64,000 nt of DNA from Aminobacter anthyllidis (GCF_018555685.1 NZ_JAFLWW010000005.1:248001-312000), one strand, 5' to 3'. Counted from the stretch's first letter, positions 16,988-25,747 are shown. The notes: generated by a model from the letters alone, not told the origin. Translations and numbers: made by a program.

Positions 16988-17394
16988 CCGAAACAATGGA
17001 AACCACGCGCTCGGTCGTGGTCGAACGCGATTTTCCCTACCCGCCGGAAAAGCTCTGGCGCGCGCTGACCCAGCCGCATCTCATCGCCGAATGGCTGATG
17101 AACAACGACTTTGCCCCCGAGGCCGGCCGCCGCTTTAAGCTTTCCGCCGACTGGGGCCAGGTCGATTGCGAGGTCGAGACGGTCGAGGAGCACCGCGCGC
17201 TGTCCTATCGCTGGGACACCAAGGACCTCCGGAGCATCGTCACCTGGACGCTCGCCCCCACCGCGTCGGGCACCAGCCTGCGCATGGAGCAGCACGGCTT
17301 CACCACCGCCCAGAAGGCCTACTTCCAGGGCGCATCGGTCGGCTGGCCGCGCTTCTTCGATCAGTTGGGCAACGTCGTCGCCAAGCTCGACTGA
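16984..17394 (+). CDS. SRBCC/AHSA1-domain protein
   Basis: 136 residues of the START-like helix-grip fold: FPYPPEKLWRALTQPHLIAEWLMNNDF at the start, then LSYRWDTKD and a C-terminal helix GWPRFFDQLGNVVAKLD. Such proteins bind hydrophobic ligands and are often the second gene of arsR operons. The ligand is unknown. The ATG overlaps the arsR stop by 4 nt. It is intact, unlike the deleted relative at 12705. Confidence 0.9.
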   Translation: MTETMETTRSVVVERDFPYPPEKLWRALTQPHLIAEWLMNNDFAPEAGRRFKLSADWGQVDCEVETVEEHRALSYRWDTKDLRSIVTWTLAPTASGTSLRMEQHGFTTAQKAYFQGASVGWPRFFDQLGNVVAKLD

Positions 17395-17429
17395 CCGCAG
17401 CGCCGCCATCGATTTCAGGGAGTATTGCA

Positions 17430-17654
17430 ATGAGCCAAGTGATCCGCATCGTCCATCGCTGGACCTCGCTCCTGTTCAGCCTGATCGTCGCATCGATCTT
17501 TGCCGGCATGGCCCTCACCACCTTGCCTGAATGGTACTATTACCTGCCCCTGCCGCCGCTCTTCGTGCTGATCCCGACCGGCATCTACATGTTCTTCGCA
17601 CCCTATTTCAGCGGCGGGCAGGACGCTTTGCCGGCTGCCAAGGGCCGCGCCTGA
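17430..17654 (+). CDS. Small two-helix membrane protein (74 aa)
   Basis: Two membrane helices (SLLFSLIVASIFAGMALTTL and the segment around PPLFVLIPTGIYMFFAPYF) joined by an aromatic loop (PEWYYYLPLP). CAGGGAG lies 7 nt before ATG 17430, and the stop overlaps the following DUF1801 ATG (ATGA-type). Same strand and tight spacing place it in the arsR-SRBCC operon. Function unknown. Confidence 0.8.
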   Translation: MSQVIRIVHRWTSLLFSLIVASIFAGMALTTLPEWYYYLPLPPLFVLIPTGIYMFFAPYFSGGQDALPAAKGRA

Positions 17655-18070
17655 TGGCCAAGGACGCAGCACCCAGGCTGCTGTCCGGCGGCAATCCGCA
17701 GATTGCGAAGGGTTATGGCGACGCTGTCGTCCAGTCCTACATCGACGCCATGCCCGACTGGAAACACGACGTCGGCCGCCGCATCGACGCCCTCGTCACC
17801 GAGGCGGTGCCTGATGTGGTCAAGGCGGTGAAATGGAACTCACCCTTCTACGGCATGGAGAAGGACATCTGGTTCCTCGGCTTCCACTGCCTGACCAAAT
17901 ACGTCAAGGTCGCCTTCTTCAAGGGCGCGCAACTCTCGCCGCTGCCGCCCGGCACGTCCAGGCAGGCCGACGTGCGATATCTCGACATCCATGAAGGCCG
18001 TCCCTTCGACGAAGGCCAGTTCGCCGACTGGGTCAGGCAGGCAAGCCGCCTGCCCGGCGAGAAGATGTGA
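17654..18070 (+). CDS. DUF1801 (YdhG-like) protein
   Basis: 138 residues. The DUF1801 signature runs through VVKAVKWNSPFYGMEKDIWFLGFHCLTKYVKVAFFKG, and the C-terminal KxDRYxD-like part is ADVRYLDIHEGRPFDE. The family is related to YdhG and structurally to iron-chaperone-like folds; its function is not established. ATG 17654 overlaps the previous stop, so it is part of the same operon as arsR and SRBCC, as is common for DUF1801 genes. Confidence 0.9.
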   Translation: MAKDAAPRLLSGGNPQIAKGYGDAVVQSYIDAMPDWKHDVGRRIDALVTEAVPDVVKAVKWNSPFYGMEKDIWFLGFHCLTKYVKVAFFKGAQLSPLPPGTSRQADVRYLDIHEGRPFDEGQFADWVRQASRLPGEKM

Positions 18071-18102
18071 GGCAGCAACTGAACGAGCGCACGGGAACTG
18101 CA

Positions 18103-18552
18103 ATGACAACAGGCATTCGGGCTGCTCATCCAGAGGACAGGGATGCCCTCGGCGCGCTCAAGTTGCGGTCTTCACTGGCCTGGGGTGACCATGTCGAGGA
18201 ACTGCGGGCGATGCCGGAGGCGAGAGAAGTTCCGGCAGCGCACCTGCCGCATGTCACGGTCGCCGAATCGGCCGGGCAGATCGTCGGCTTCGCGACAGTC
18301 CTTCCAGGCGACGCCGCTGATCGAGCCGAACTGGAGGATCTCTTTGTCGCGCCAGAAGCATGGCGAAAAGGCATAGGCAGCCTGCTCCTCGCCGAAGCAG
18401 AACGCCGCGCCAAGGCGCTCGGCGCGGGAACACTGGAGGTGGTGGCGGGCGAGCGGGCTCGCCCGTTCTACGAGGCCTCTGGCTTCCGGTTTGCCGGAAC
18501 CGTGCAGACAGATCTGGCACCAGCCGTCAGGCTACAGAAGGACATTCGTTAG
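18103..18552 (+). CDS. GNAT-family N-acetyltransferase
   Basis: 149 residues. The acetyl-CoA-binding motif A is LEDLFVAPEAWRKGIGSLLLAEAERRAKALG, with the RKGIG pyrophosphate loop. The C-terminal EVVAGERARPFYEASGFR completes motif B. The acceptor is unknown. GGGAACTGCA precedes ATG 18103. An in-frame GTG at 18067 overlaps the DUF1801 stop and is an alternative coupled start. It is probably the last gene of the arsR operon. Confidence 0.88.
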   Translation: MTTGIRAAHPEDRDALGALKLRSSLAWGDHVEELRAMPEAREVPAAHLPHVTVAESAGQIVGFATVLPGDAADRAELEDLFVAPEAWRKGIGSLLLAEAERRAKALGAGTLEVVAGERARPFYEASGFRFAGTVQTDLAPAVRLQKDIR

Positions 18553-18558
18553 CCTGCC

Positions 18559-19038
18559 TCACCCCCGCCGTGCGGCCTCGATCGCGGCCACGTCGATCTT
18601 CCTCATGTCCATCATCGCGGCAAACGCCCGCTTGGCTTCGGCGCCGCCGGCAGCCATGGCCTCGGTCAGCACGCGCGGCGTGATCTGCCAGTTGATGCCC
18701 CATTTGTCCTTGCACCAGCCGCAGGCACTTTCCCGCCCGCCATTGCCGACGATGGCGTTCCAGTAACGGTCGGTCTCTTCCTGGTCGTCGGTCGCGATCT
18801 GGAAGGAAAAGGCCTCGTCATGCGTGAACATTGGCCCGCCATTGAGGCCGATGCAGGGGATGCCGGCGACGGTGAATTCGACCGTCAGCACGTCGCCCTC
18901 CTTGCCCGAGGGGTAGTCGCCGGGCGCGCGATGGACGGCAGTGATCTTGGTGTCGGGAAACACCGTGGCATAGAATCGGGCCGCGGCCTCGGCATCCTTG
19001 TCGTACCACAGGCAGATCGTGTTCTTGGCAGTCGGCAT
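18559..19038 (-). CDS. VOC-family protein, PhnB/3-demethylubiquinone type
   Basis: 159 residues with paired beta-alpha-beta modules of the vicinal-oxygen-chelate fold: ICLWYDKDAEAAARFYATVFPDT begins the first and FTHDEAFSFQIATDDQEETDRYW the second, followed by the family marker GWCKDKWGINWQITP. Members are widespread, often called 3-demethylubiquinone-9 methyltransferase-like, though that activity is not supported. Convergent with the GNAT gene, 6 nt between stops. Confidence 0.9.
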   Translation of the reverse strand: MPTAKNTICLWYDKDAEAAARFYATVFPDTKITAVHRAPGDYPSGKEGDVLTVEFTVAGIPCIGLNGGPMFTHDEAFSFQIATDDQEETDRYWNAIVGNGGRESACGWCKDKWGINWQITPRVLTEAMAAGGAEAKRAFAAMMDMRKIDVAAIEAARRG

Positions 19039-19324
19039 TGTGCGCTCCTGTCGCTTGCAGCCTGTTCGGCGTTAACCCGCCCGCCTTTCCGACATAGGGG
19101 CGCGACGGCCATTGTCCACCCCGGCCACCCGGTGATGGAAGGCCACGGCGGCTGTCTGCTGACAAAAGCACCAGCCACGGCCGTGTGCTATTGGAGCTTC
19201 CGAACGCGAAATGCCCAGGCTCAAGAAATGACTCAAGAAAATGCGACGAGGCTGTCGGCAACCCTGCCCAGCGTTCGTCCTGTGGAGGCACCATGCAAGG
19301 ACATGCACCACCCGGAGCCTGCCG

Positions 19325-19957
19325 ATGACTCCCACCATCACCGCTTTTGAGGCTTCGCCCGACCAGGGCCAGGGACTGGCGCGCGACATGCGCGTACGCT
19401 GGGCGCTCGAGGAAGTAGGCCAGCCCTACGAAGTCCGTCTGGTTTCGTTCAAGGCGATGAAGCTATCAGCGCATCTGGCGCGTCATCCCTATGGGCAGAT
19501 CCCGACCTACGAGGAAGGCGACCTCGTCCTGTTCGAGTCGGGCTCAATCATCCATGCCGGGCTGCTGCCAAGCGAAGCCAACGCCCGGGCGCGCGCCATC
19601 ACCTGGATGTTTGCGGCGCTGAACACAGTCGAGCCGCCGATCGTCGAACTCGAGCAGGCGCCTTTCGTGGAAGGCGACAAGCCCTGGCTCGAGGAGCGGA
19701 TACCGATGCTCAAGGATCGCATCCGCGTCCGGATGGACCAACTTTCCAATAGGCTCGGCGATGCCGAATGGCTCGATGGCGACTTCAGCGCCGGCGACCT
19801 GATGATGGTGATGGTGCTCCGCAGGCTGGAAGGGGATGGCATCGTGGAGGATTATCCGAACCTCGCCGCCTATGTCGCCCGAGGCCAGGCGCGGCCCGCC
19901 TACAGGCGCGCATACGACGCTCAGCTGGCGGTTTTCAAAGCAGCATCGGGCGGCTGA
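19325..19957 (+). CDS. Glutathione S-transferase family protein
   Basis: 210 residues. The N-terminal thioredoxin-like domain has ARDMRVRWALEEVGQPYEV, the cis-Pro motif GQIPTYEEGD and FESGSIIHAGLL where FESxAI is usual. The C-terminal helical domain includes FSAGDLMMVMVLRRL with the N-capping Asp. It is cytosolic and probably detoxifying; the substrate is unknown. ATG 19325 follows GGAGCCTGCCG. The 286-nt stretch before it has no gene. Confidence 0.9.
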   Translation: MTPTITAFEASPDQGQGLARDMRVRWALEEVGQPYEVRLVSFKAMKLSAHLARHPYGQIPTYEEGDLVLFESGSIIHAGLLPSEANARARAITWMFAALNTVEPPIVELEQAPFVEGDKPWLEERIPMLKDRIRVRMDQLSNRLGDAEWLDGDFSAGDLMMVMVLRRLEGDGIVEDYPNLAAYVARGQARPAYRRAYDAQLAVFKAASGG

Positions 19958-20060
19958 ACAGGGACGGTGGTCGCCAGCCCTCCCCGTTGACCCCGCCTGC
20001 CCTTCCCGCCAGTGTCCGCCACTGGATTCGCCTTCCCGGCGACAACGGCAGGAGCGCTCA

Positions 20061-20846
20061 ATGAAGCTCGACGGCAAGACGGCGATCATCACGGGCGGCG
20101 CCAGGGGCATCGGCTATGCCATTGCCGAGCGCTTTCTCAGGGAAGGCGCGCGCGTGGTCATCGCCGACATCGACCAGGAGCAGGGCTTTGCCGCCGAGCG
20201 CGACCTCGAGAAGCTCGGCCAAGCCCGCTTCGTCCGCGCCGACGTCGGCAAGCGCCTCGATGTCCACAATCTCGTCGCCTCGACAATCGACGCCTTCGGC
20301 GACATCGACGTGCTGGTCAACAATGCCGGTATCGACCACCAGGCCGACTTCCTCGACCTCACCGAGGACGATTTCGACCGCGTGCTCAGGATCAACCTCA
20401 AGGGTGCCTTCCTCGCCGGCCAGGCCGTTGCACGGATCATGGTCGACAAGGTCAAGGCGGGCGGCGCGCCGGGTACCATCATCAACATGTCGTCGGTCAA
20501 CTCGGTCGTCGCCATCGCCGACCAGGTGCCCTACGCGGTGTCCAAGGGCGGCATCGCCCAGCTGACGACAGTCATGGCGCTCGGCCTCGCGCCCCACGGC
20601 ATCCGCGTCAACGCCATTGGTCCCGGCTCGATCTCGACCGACATGCTGGCGCGCGCCAAGGCCGATCCGGCGGCGAAGGCCCGCATGCTGTCGCGCACCC
20701 CGCTCGGCCGCATCGGCGAGCCGCAGGAGATCGCCGCGATCGCCGCCTTCCTGGCCTCCGACGACGCCAGCTACATCACCGGGCAGACCATTTTCGCCGA
20801 TGGCGGACGGCTCGCGCTCAACTACACGGTACCTGCCAAGGGCTGA
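20061..20846 (+). CDS. Short-chain dehydrogenase/reductase
   Basis: 261-residue classical SDR. The cofactor loop TGGARGIGYAIAERF, the ADID acidic end of beta-2 (NAD preference), NNAG, the catalytic Ser in NMSSVNS and YAVSK are all present, and the C-terminus GQTIFADGGRLAL is typical. CAGGAGCGCTCA precedes ATG 20061. Glucose/sorbitol-dehydrogenase-like or fatty-acid-type reductases share this form, and the substrate cannot be stated. It lies 103 nt after the GST gene on the same strand. Confidence 0.92.
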   Translation: MKLDGKTAIITGGARGIGYAIAERFLREGARVVIADIDQEQGFAAERDLEKLGQARFVRADVGKRLDVHNLVASTIDAFGDIDVLVNNAGIDHQADFLDLTEDDFDRVLRINLKGAFLAGQAVARIMVDKVKAGGAPGTIINMSSVNSVVAIADQVPYAVSKGGIAQLTTVMALGLAPHGIRVNAIGPGSISTDMLARAKADPAAKARMLSRTPLGRIGEPQEIAAIAAFLASDDASYITGQTIFADGGRLALNYTVPAKG

Positions 20847-20874
20847 CGCGAATATAGTTCAAAACCCCAGCGTG

Positions 20875-20898
20875 CTCCTGACAGACTGCTGTCAGGAG
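20875..20898 (+). promoter_or_regulatory. YafY-type operator, copy 1
   Basis: CTCCTGACA-GACTGC-TGTCAGGAG is a 9-nt inverted repeat with a 6-nt spacer, followed by GG..TGTGCGAT. An identical pair of arms occurs at 21749-21772 ahead of the YafY-like regulator. This copy lies 44 nt before the DUF1127 gene, after the SDR stop. Confidence 0.8.
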
Positions 20899-20941
20899 GG
20901 GTGTGCGATACTCCTCTCACTCAAGATAAGGAGGACCCGTC

Positions 20942-21115
20942 ATGAACACGTTCACACCTGGCATCTTTCGCACCATCAGGCATTATGCCGGCAAGGTCAG
21001 GACCATGCACAATGAGATCCGCACCGAGCGTCTCATGAATTCCCTGCCGACGAGCATCCGCAAGGATATCGGCTGGCCCGACCGTTTCGACGCCCGCCGC
21101 GCCGACCGCAACTGA
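20942..21115 (+). CDS. DUF1127-like small protein (57 aa)
   Basis: An intact 57-codon frame with a strong AAGGAGG ribosome-binding site 8 nt before ATG 20942. The C-terminal core LMNSLPTSIRKDIGWPDRF matches the DUF1127 (YjiS-like) signature ending in KDIGW; the Arg-rich tail (DARRADRN) is typical. In rhizobia these small basic proteins take part in RNA-related or stress regulation, but no role is proved for this one. It sits between the operator and the DJ-1 gene and is probably cotranscribed with the latter. Confidence 0.8.
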   Translation: MNTFTPGIFRTIRHYAGKVRTMHNEIRTERLMNSLPTSIRKDIGWPDRFDARRADRN

Positions 21116-21143
21116 CACATCGCCTGACACAGGGAACACGCCC

Positions 21144-21755
21144 ATGACCGCACCCAAGACCATCGGCGTCTTGTTCATCGAAGGCTATGCCGACTGGGAA
21201 TACGGCCTGCTGGCTGCCTCGGCGGTCGAGTGGTTCGGCTCGCGCGCGGTGGCGATTTCGCCGCATGGCTCGCCGCTGACCTCGATCGCCGGCTTCAGTC
21301 TTTCCCCCACGCGCGGCGCGGATCCCTTGGAAAACAACGACCTGGACGCGGTCGCGGTGATCGGTTCGGACGGCTGGACGGCGAAGGACGCGCCGGACGT
21401 TTCGCCGCTGCTCAAGGCAGTCGCCGCGCGCGGCGGTGTCGTCGGCGGCATCTGCGCCGGCACGCTGGCGCTCGCCCGCGCCGGCCTGTTTGAAGGTGTC
21501 TCCCATACCAGCAACGGCCGCGACTGGATCCTCGGCCATGAGCCGGCCTATGCCGGTAGCGCAGCCTACCAGGACGTGCCGCACGCCGTTGCCGACAACA
21601 ACGTCGTCTCGGCCCCCGGCTCGGCGCCAGGCACCTTCGCCGCGGCCTTTCTCGAGACGCTGTTTCCGGAACAGGTCGACCAGATCGCCGGGATGCGCGC
21701 CATGTTTGCGCGCGAGCATGCCACGGTCGCACCAGAGCATGGTGACGTCTCCTGA
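21144..21755 (+). CDS. DJ-1/PfpI family protein
   Basis: 203 residues. The nucleophile elbow GGICAGTLALA carries the reactive Cys, and VAVIGSDGWTAKDAP supplies the upstream loop. Members include chaperones, glyoxalase III and proteases; the nearest type here is a type 1 glutamine-amidotransferase-like YajL/PfpI protein. CAGGGAACACGCCC precedes ATG 21144, 28 nt after the DUF1127 stop. Its final codons overlap the second YafY-type operator. Confidence 0.9.
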   Translation: MTAPKTIGVLFIEGYADWEYGLLAASAVEWFGSRAVAISPHGSPLTSIAGFSLSPTRGADPLENNDLDAVAVIGSDGWTAKDAPDVSPLLKAVAARGGVVGGICAGTLALARAGLFEGVSHTSNGRDWILGHEPAYAGSAAYQDVPHAVADNNVVSAPGSAPGTFAAAFLETLFPEQVDQIAGMRAMFAREHATVAPEHGDVS

Positions 21756-21772
21756 CAATACGCTGTCAGGAG
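21749..21772 (+). promoter_or_regulatory. YafY-type operator, copy 2
   Basis: CTCCTGACA-ATACGC-TGTCAGGAG has the same arms and spacing as copy 1 (20875-20898) and the same following GG..TGTGCGAT context. The TGA stop of the DJ-1 gene lies inside it. It is about 170 nt upstream of the YafY-like gene, so autoregulation is likely. Confidence 0.8.
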
Positions 21773-21939
21773 GCCTGTGCGATGATAGGATGAAGAGGTT
21801 CGCATTCCGAGGTCTTCGGCGCAGCTCGGCGCCAGGTACGAGACGGCATGCCGGACCGACTTTTTGACGACGCGCATTGTCATCGACGCCAGGCGCCCCC
21901 ACTTGGCAAAGAACAGCGCGAGACTTTGAGGGGTTTTCG

Positions 21940-22656
21940 ATGAGACGCGCCGATAGGCTGTTCCAGATCGTACAGCATCTCCGAGGTGGCCGCCTGGTCA
22001 CCGCGCACAAGCTGGGCGCGTGGCTCGAGGTTTCCGAGCGCACGATCTATCGCGACATCGCCGACCTGCAATCGACGGGTGTGCCGATCGATGGCGAGGC
22101 CGGGGTGGGCTATATGATGAGGGAGGGTTTCGACCTTCCGCCGCTGATGTTCACACGAGACGAAATCGTAGCATTGGTTGCCGGCGCCCGCATGGTCCGC
22201 GCCTTCGGCGGTGCCGCCATGGCGCGCGCCGCCGACGAGGCGCTGGTCAAGATCGGCGCTGTCCTGCCCGACTCGGAAAAGGACCGCATCGCCCGCACCG
22301 AGATCCATACCCCGATGTGGGTGGTCTCCGACGCCGACCGCGAGGCGATCGACCTGATCGAACGCGCCGTCGAAAAGCGCCAGGTGCTGAAGCTCGATTA
22401 CAATGACGAGGCCGGTCGCGGCTCGGCCCGCGAGGTGCGTCCGCTCGGCCTGTGGTTCTGGGGCAAGGTCTGGACCCTGATCGCCTGGTGCGAGATGCGC
22501 AACGACTTCCGTGCCTTCCGCATCGACCGCATTTCCTCGGTCGCCTCAGCCGGCCGCGCGTTCAAGCCCGAACGCGGCAAGTTGCTCGTCGACTATTACC
22601 GCAGCGTCGAACGCAGCGAATCCTTCGGCACCCCCGACCGCAACTTCCACGGCTGA
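21940..22656 (+). CDS. YafY-type transcriptional regulator (HTH_11 plus WYL)
   Basis: 238 residues. The N-terminal winged helix RRADRLFQIVQHLRGG...VSERTIYRDIADLQSTGVPI is an HTH_11 domain. The C-terminal WYL domain has LKLDYNDEAG, REVRPLGLWFWGKVWTLIAWCEMRNDFRAFRIDRI with the characteristic RIDRI segment. The ATG at 21940 follows TTGAGGGG. The pair of identical inverted repeats ahead of it and ahead of the DUF1127-DJ-1 genes makes it their likely regulator. The effector is unknown. Confidence 0.92.
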   Translation: MRRADRLFQIVQHLRGGRLVTAHKLGAWLEVSERTIYRDIADLQSTGVPIDGEAGVGYMMREGFDLPPLMFTRDEIVALVAGARMVRAFGGAAMARAADEALVKIGAVLPDSEKDRIARTEIHTPMWVVSDADREAIDLIERAVEKRQVLKLDYNDEAGRGSAREVRPLGLWFWGKVWTLIAWCEMRNDFRAFRIDRISSVASAGRAFKPERGKLLVDYYRSVERSESFGTPDRNFHG

Positions 22657-22782
22657 CAACGAGTTCCCTCCCGCCCGCTCCCAAATTGTCCCGGTGACAA
22701 GCCGGGACTTTCCTTTGCCCGTCGCAGGCAATACCGGCATGCTGGCATGCTTGGCGATATGAAGCGGGAAGAGAGACTGCCG

Positions 22783-23217
22783 ATGGACATGGACATCCAC
22801 GAGATCAACGGCGCCTGCCACTGCGGCACGGTCCGCCTGCGCGTCAGGCTGTCGGACGGCCTGCGCAGCGCGCGGCGCTGCACCTGCTCCTACTGCCGGA
22901 TGAAGGGCGCCGTCGCCCTGTCGGCCGACCTTGGCGGCGTCGATGTCCTGGCAGGTGAAGAAGCCCTCACCCTCTATCAGTTCAACACCATGGCCGCGAA
23001 GCACTACTTCTGCTCGAAATGCGGCATCTACACCCATCACCAGCGCCGCTCGAACCCCAACCAGTTTGGCGTCAACGCCGCTATCCTGGAAGGCATCAGC
23101 CCGTTCGACTTCACCGAAATCCCGGTCATGGACGGCATCAACCATCCCTCGGACCGCAAGGGCGGCATGTCAGGCTCGGGCATCGCCGGCACGCTGAAGT
23201 TCATCGCCAGCGAATAG
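22783..23217 (+). CDS. GFA/CENP-V family zinc protein
   Basis: 144 residues with zinc-binding cysteine sets: NGACHCGTVRLR, CTCSYCRMKGA and FCSKCGIYTHH. The domain matches glutathione-dependent formaldehyde-activating enzyme-like proteins, for which the enzymatic role is disputed. GGGAAGAGAGAC precedes ATG 22783. In-frame ATGs at 22747 and 22759 lack ribosome-binding sites. Unlike the start-less copy at 11446 it is intact. Confidence 0.9.
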   Translation: MDMDIHEINGACHCGTVRLRVRLSDGLRSARRCTCSYCRMKGAVALSADLGGVDVLAGEEALTLYQFNTMAAKHYFCSKCGIYTHHQRRSNPNQFGVNAAILEGISPFDFTEIPVMDGINHPSDRKGGMSGSGIAGTLKFIASE

Positions 23218-23257
23218 GCCGGCTTGCTTCGCCAGGCGGCCGGAAGTGAGCCGCCGC

Positions 23258-24061
23258 TCAGCCTTGCCTGTTTGCCCTGACCATCCAGGCGCGCGCCAAA
23301 AGTTCGATCGGCTCGGTTGATCCCAGCCGCTCGGCCAGGCGCGCCTTGAGTTTCGCCCGCTGATACTCGTTCAGGCTCATGCAGTACCCGGGCGCCGGCC
23401 CCGCGCCGAGCGTAAACGGCTGCCAGAACGCCTCGAAATCCGCGAAGCGGGTTTCGATCTCCATCGGCGCGATGGCGATGTCGCGCAGGCCGGCTTCCTG
23501 GCACAGCGCCAGCAGCCCTTCCCGTGTGCAGAATGGAAACCGCTTGCCTTCGCCCAGCTCCGCCGCGGCCGGATCGATGGTGATTGCTGCCTGCCAGAAC
23601 TGGCGGATGAAGCCGATGCCGCCGCCCGGATAATCCCAGACATAAAACGACAGCAGGCCACCCGGTTTCAGCACGCGCTGCATTTCGGCAAGGGCGGCCG
23701 GCCTGTCGGGAACAAAGTTGAGCACGAGGCCGGAAGTGACGACGTCGATGCTTGCCGGCTCGGCCGGCAGGTTCAGCGCATCCGCCACCTCGAACCGGAC
23801 GCGGCCGTCGCCGATCGCCTTGCGGGCGTGCGCGACGAAATCGGCCGACGGGTCGATGGACAGTATCGAGCGTGGTGCCGCAGCTGAAAGCACGGCTGCC
23901 GTCAACGCGCCGGTGCCGCAGCCGATCTCAAGCCACGCCGCCTGCTCGGGCGGCGAAAGCCAGGCGACGAATTTCGTCGCCACCAGCCGGCTCCACCGGC
24001 CCATGTAATGCTCGTAGCTGTTGCCAGCACTCCAGGCGTCGAATGCGGCGGATCCGCTCAT
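23258..24061 (-). CDS. SAM-dependent class I methyltransferase
   Basis: 267 residues. Motif I LEIGCGTGALTAAVL binds SAM, motif II-like DVVTSGLVLNFVPD and motif III-like RVLKPGGLLSFYVWDYPGG follow. The C-terminal part (EFETRFADFEAFWQPF-like segment, then PAPGY) resembles Methyltransf_11/25 enzymes acting on small molecules, and the substrate is unknown. GAGGTGCGAG precedes ATG 24061; the start at 24079 is weaker. Confidence 0.9.
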   Translation of the reverse strand: MSGSAAFDAWSAGNSYEHYMGRWSRLVATKFVAWLSPPEQAAWLEIGCGTGALTAAVLSAAAPRSILSIDPSADFVAHARKAIGDGRVRFEVADALNLPAEPASIDVVTSGLVLNFVPDRPAALAEMQRVLKPGGLLSFYVWDYPGGGIGFIRQFWQAAITIDPAAAELGEGKRFPFCTREGLLALCQEAGLRDIAIAPMEIETRFADFEAFWQPFTLGAGPAPGYCMSLNEYQRAKLKARLAERLGSTEPIELLARAWMVRANRQG

Positions 24062-24174
24062 CTCGCACCTCGGGGGCATTTCGAGTTCGCTGAAGCCCGG
24101 ATCATGCGCCTGTCAGGGCGAACCGGCAAGCCAGACGACTGCGCTTGGCAGCCCATCTGATTGGGCGCGCACCG

Positions 24175-24193
24175 CGCAATGCTCTTGCAATCT
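24175..24193 (+). promoter_or_regulatory. 19-nt motif shared upstream of both beta-lactamase paralogues (copy 1)
   Basis: CGCAATGCTCTTGCAATCT occurs identically at 29005-29023. It is 61-79 nt before the first paralogue start. It could be a conserved control site or leftover duplication homology. Confidence 0.5.
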
Positions 24194-24253
24194 CAAGCTG
24201 TCAGATGAGCGATGCTCCCAAGCGACAACGCCTGTTCGAGAGACAGCAACACG

Positions 24254-25723
24254 ATGACTTCCAATAGAAAACCAACTGCGCTTTCAGGTGCCCTGACGGC
24301 CGCCGCGGCGATCTGCACAGTGGCTGCTTTCTCCGGTGGCCTGCTCTATCTTGACCAACTGATCGAGAGACCTTTCACGGTGACGACAGCATCCGCCAGC
24401 AACGCCTCCAATCCATTCCCGGCCGATTCGGAAATCCGCAAGATCCTTGCCGAACGCATCGACCTCAGGGGCGAAAGCGTCGGCATCGTCGTCGGCACGA
24501 TCGGGCCGCAGGGCCGCAGCATCGTTGCACACGGCAAGTTCGGCGCCAACGATCCACGCCCTGTCGATGGCAACACGCTCTACGAGATCGGTTCGATCAC
24601 CAAGGTCTTCACCGGCCTGTTGCTCGCCGAGATGGCGGCCAGCGGCGAAGTCGGGCTCGACGACCCGCTCGCAAACTACATGCCCGAAGGCGTCACCGTG
24701 CCCGAGCGCGCCGGCAAGGTGATCACGCTTGCCGATCTGGCAACCCATCGCTCCAGCCTGCCGAGCCTGCCCGACGATCTGATCCCGCCGGATACGCTCA
24801 ATCCTTATGCCACCTATACCACCGAGCAGCTCTACCGCTTCCTGTCGCGCTACCAGCTGCCGCGCGACATCGGTGCAGATTTCGAATACTCCAACACCGG
24901 CTTCGGCCTGCTCGGCCAAGCGCTCGCTCGCCGTGCCGGCGTCGACTACGAGACGCTGGTGAGCCAGCGCATCACCGCCCAGCTCGGCATGTCGAGCACC
25001 GCGATCACGCTTTCGCCTGAACTCGCCAAGCGCATGGCCACCGGCCACAACAGCGATCTGCAGCCAGTTCCCAACTGGGACCTTCCGGCCTTCGCCGGCG
25101 CCGGTGCTTTGCGCTCGTCGACCAACGATCTGCTCAATTTCCTGGCTATGGCGCTGAGCACCGAAAAGTCCCCGCTCACCGACGCCGTTGCCGCGGCGAG
25201 CGTCAAGCGCAGGCCGGTCAACTACGACACACAGATCGGCCTCGCCTGGATGGTCACCGAGAGCTCGTCGGGCGACATCGTCTGGCACAGCGGCGGCACC
25301 GGCGGCTTTACCACCTTCATCGGCTTCCACCCTGCCTCCAAAACTGGCGTCGTCGTCCTCGCCAACTCCGACGCCGGGGTCAACGACATCGGCATGCACC
25401 TGCTCAACCGTGACATCCCGCTCACCGAGCCGAAGCCGAAGCCGGTCGAAGCCGTCATCGACCCCAAGCTGCTCGACGGCTATACCGGCCGCTACCAGTT
25501 GGCACCCGAGATGGTCTTCGACATCACGCGCGACGGCGACAAGCTGTTTGCCCAGCTGACCGGCCAGCCGAAGTTTCGCCTTTTCCCCGAGGGCGGGCAT
25601 CGCTTCTTCTACAAGGATGTCGAGGCCGCGATCACCTTCGTGCCGGCCGACACCCGCCCATCGCCAAGCCTGACATTGCACCAATTCGGCAACGACGTGT
25701 CGGCGCCGCGACTGGCCGACTGA
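24254..25723 (+). CDS. Serine hydrolase of the class C beta-lactamase fold (paralogue 1)
   Basis: 489 residues. An N-terminal membrane anchor or signal (ALTAAAAICTVAAFSGGLLYL) precedes a penicillin-binding domain: SxxK is GSITK (Ser 114, Lys 117), the YxN motif is YSN (Tyr 212) and the third motif HSGGTGG starts at His 345. A C-terminal extension (GYTGRYQLAPEMVF) follows. It is exported or anchored in the envelope. It may be an esterase, D-aminopeptidase or beta-lactamase; resistance should not be assumed. The paralogue at 29101 has the same length and layout. Confidence 0.9.
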   Translation: MTSNRKPTALSGALTAAAAICTVAAFSGGLLYLDQLIERPFTVTTASASNASNPFPADSEIRKILAERIDLRGESVGIVVGTIGPQGRSIVAHGKFGANDPRPVDGNTLYEIGSITKVFTGLLLAEMAASGEVGLDDPLANYMPEGVTVPERAGKVITLADLATHRSSLPSLPDDLIPPDTLNPYATYTTEQLYRFLSRYQLPRDIGADFEYSNTGFGLLGQALARRAGVDYETLVSQRITAQLGMSSTAITLSPELAKRMATGHNSDLQPVPNWDLPAFAGAGALRSSTNDLLNFLAMALSTEKSPLTDAVAAASVKRRPVNYDTQIGLAWMVTESSSGDIVWHSGGTGGFTTFIGFHPASKTGVVVLANSDAGVNDIGMHLLNRDIPLTEPKPKPVEAVIDPKLLDGYTGRYQLAPEMVFDITRDGDKLFAQLTGQPKFRLFPEGGHRFFYKDVEAAITFVPADTRPSPSLTLHQFGNDVSAPRLAD

Positions 25724-25747
25724 TCCACCCAGCCCACATTCAAGAGA

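Noticed and set aside
24284-25684. 466-codon antisense frame over beta-lactamase paralogue 1
   Set aside because: Shadow of the catalytic-motif-bearing plus-strand gene.
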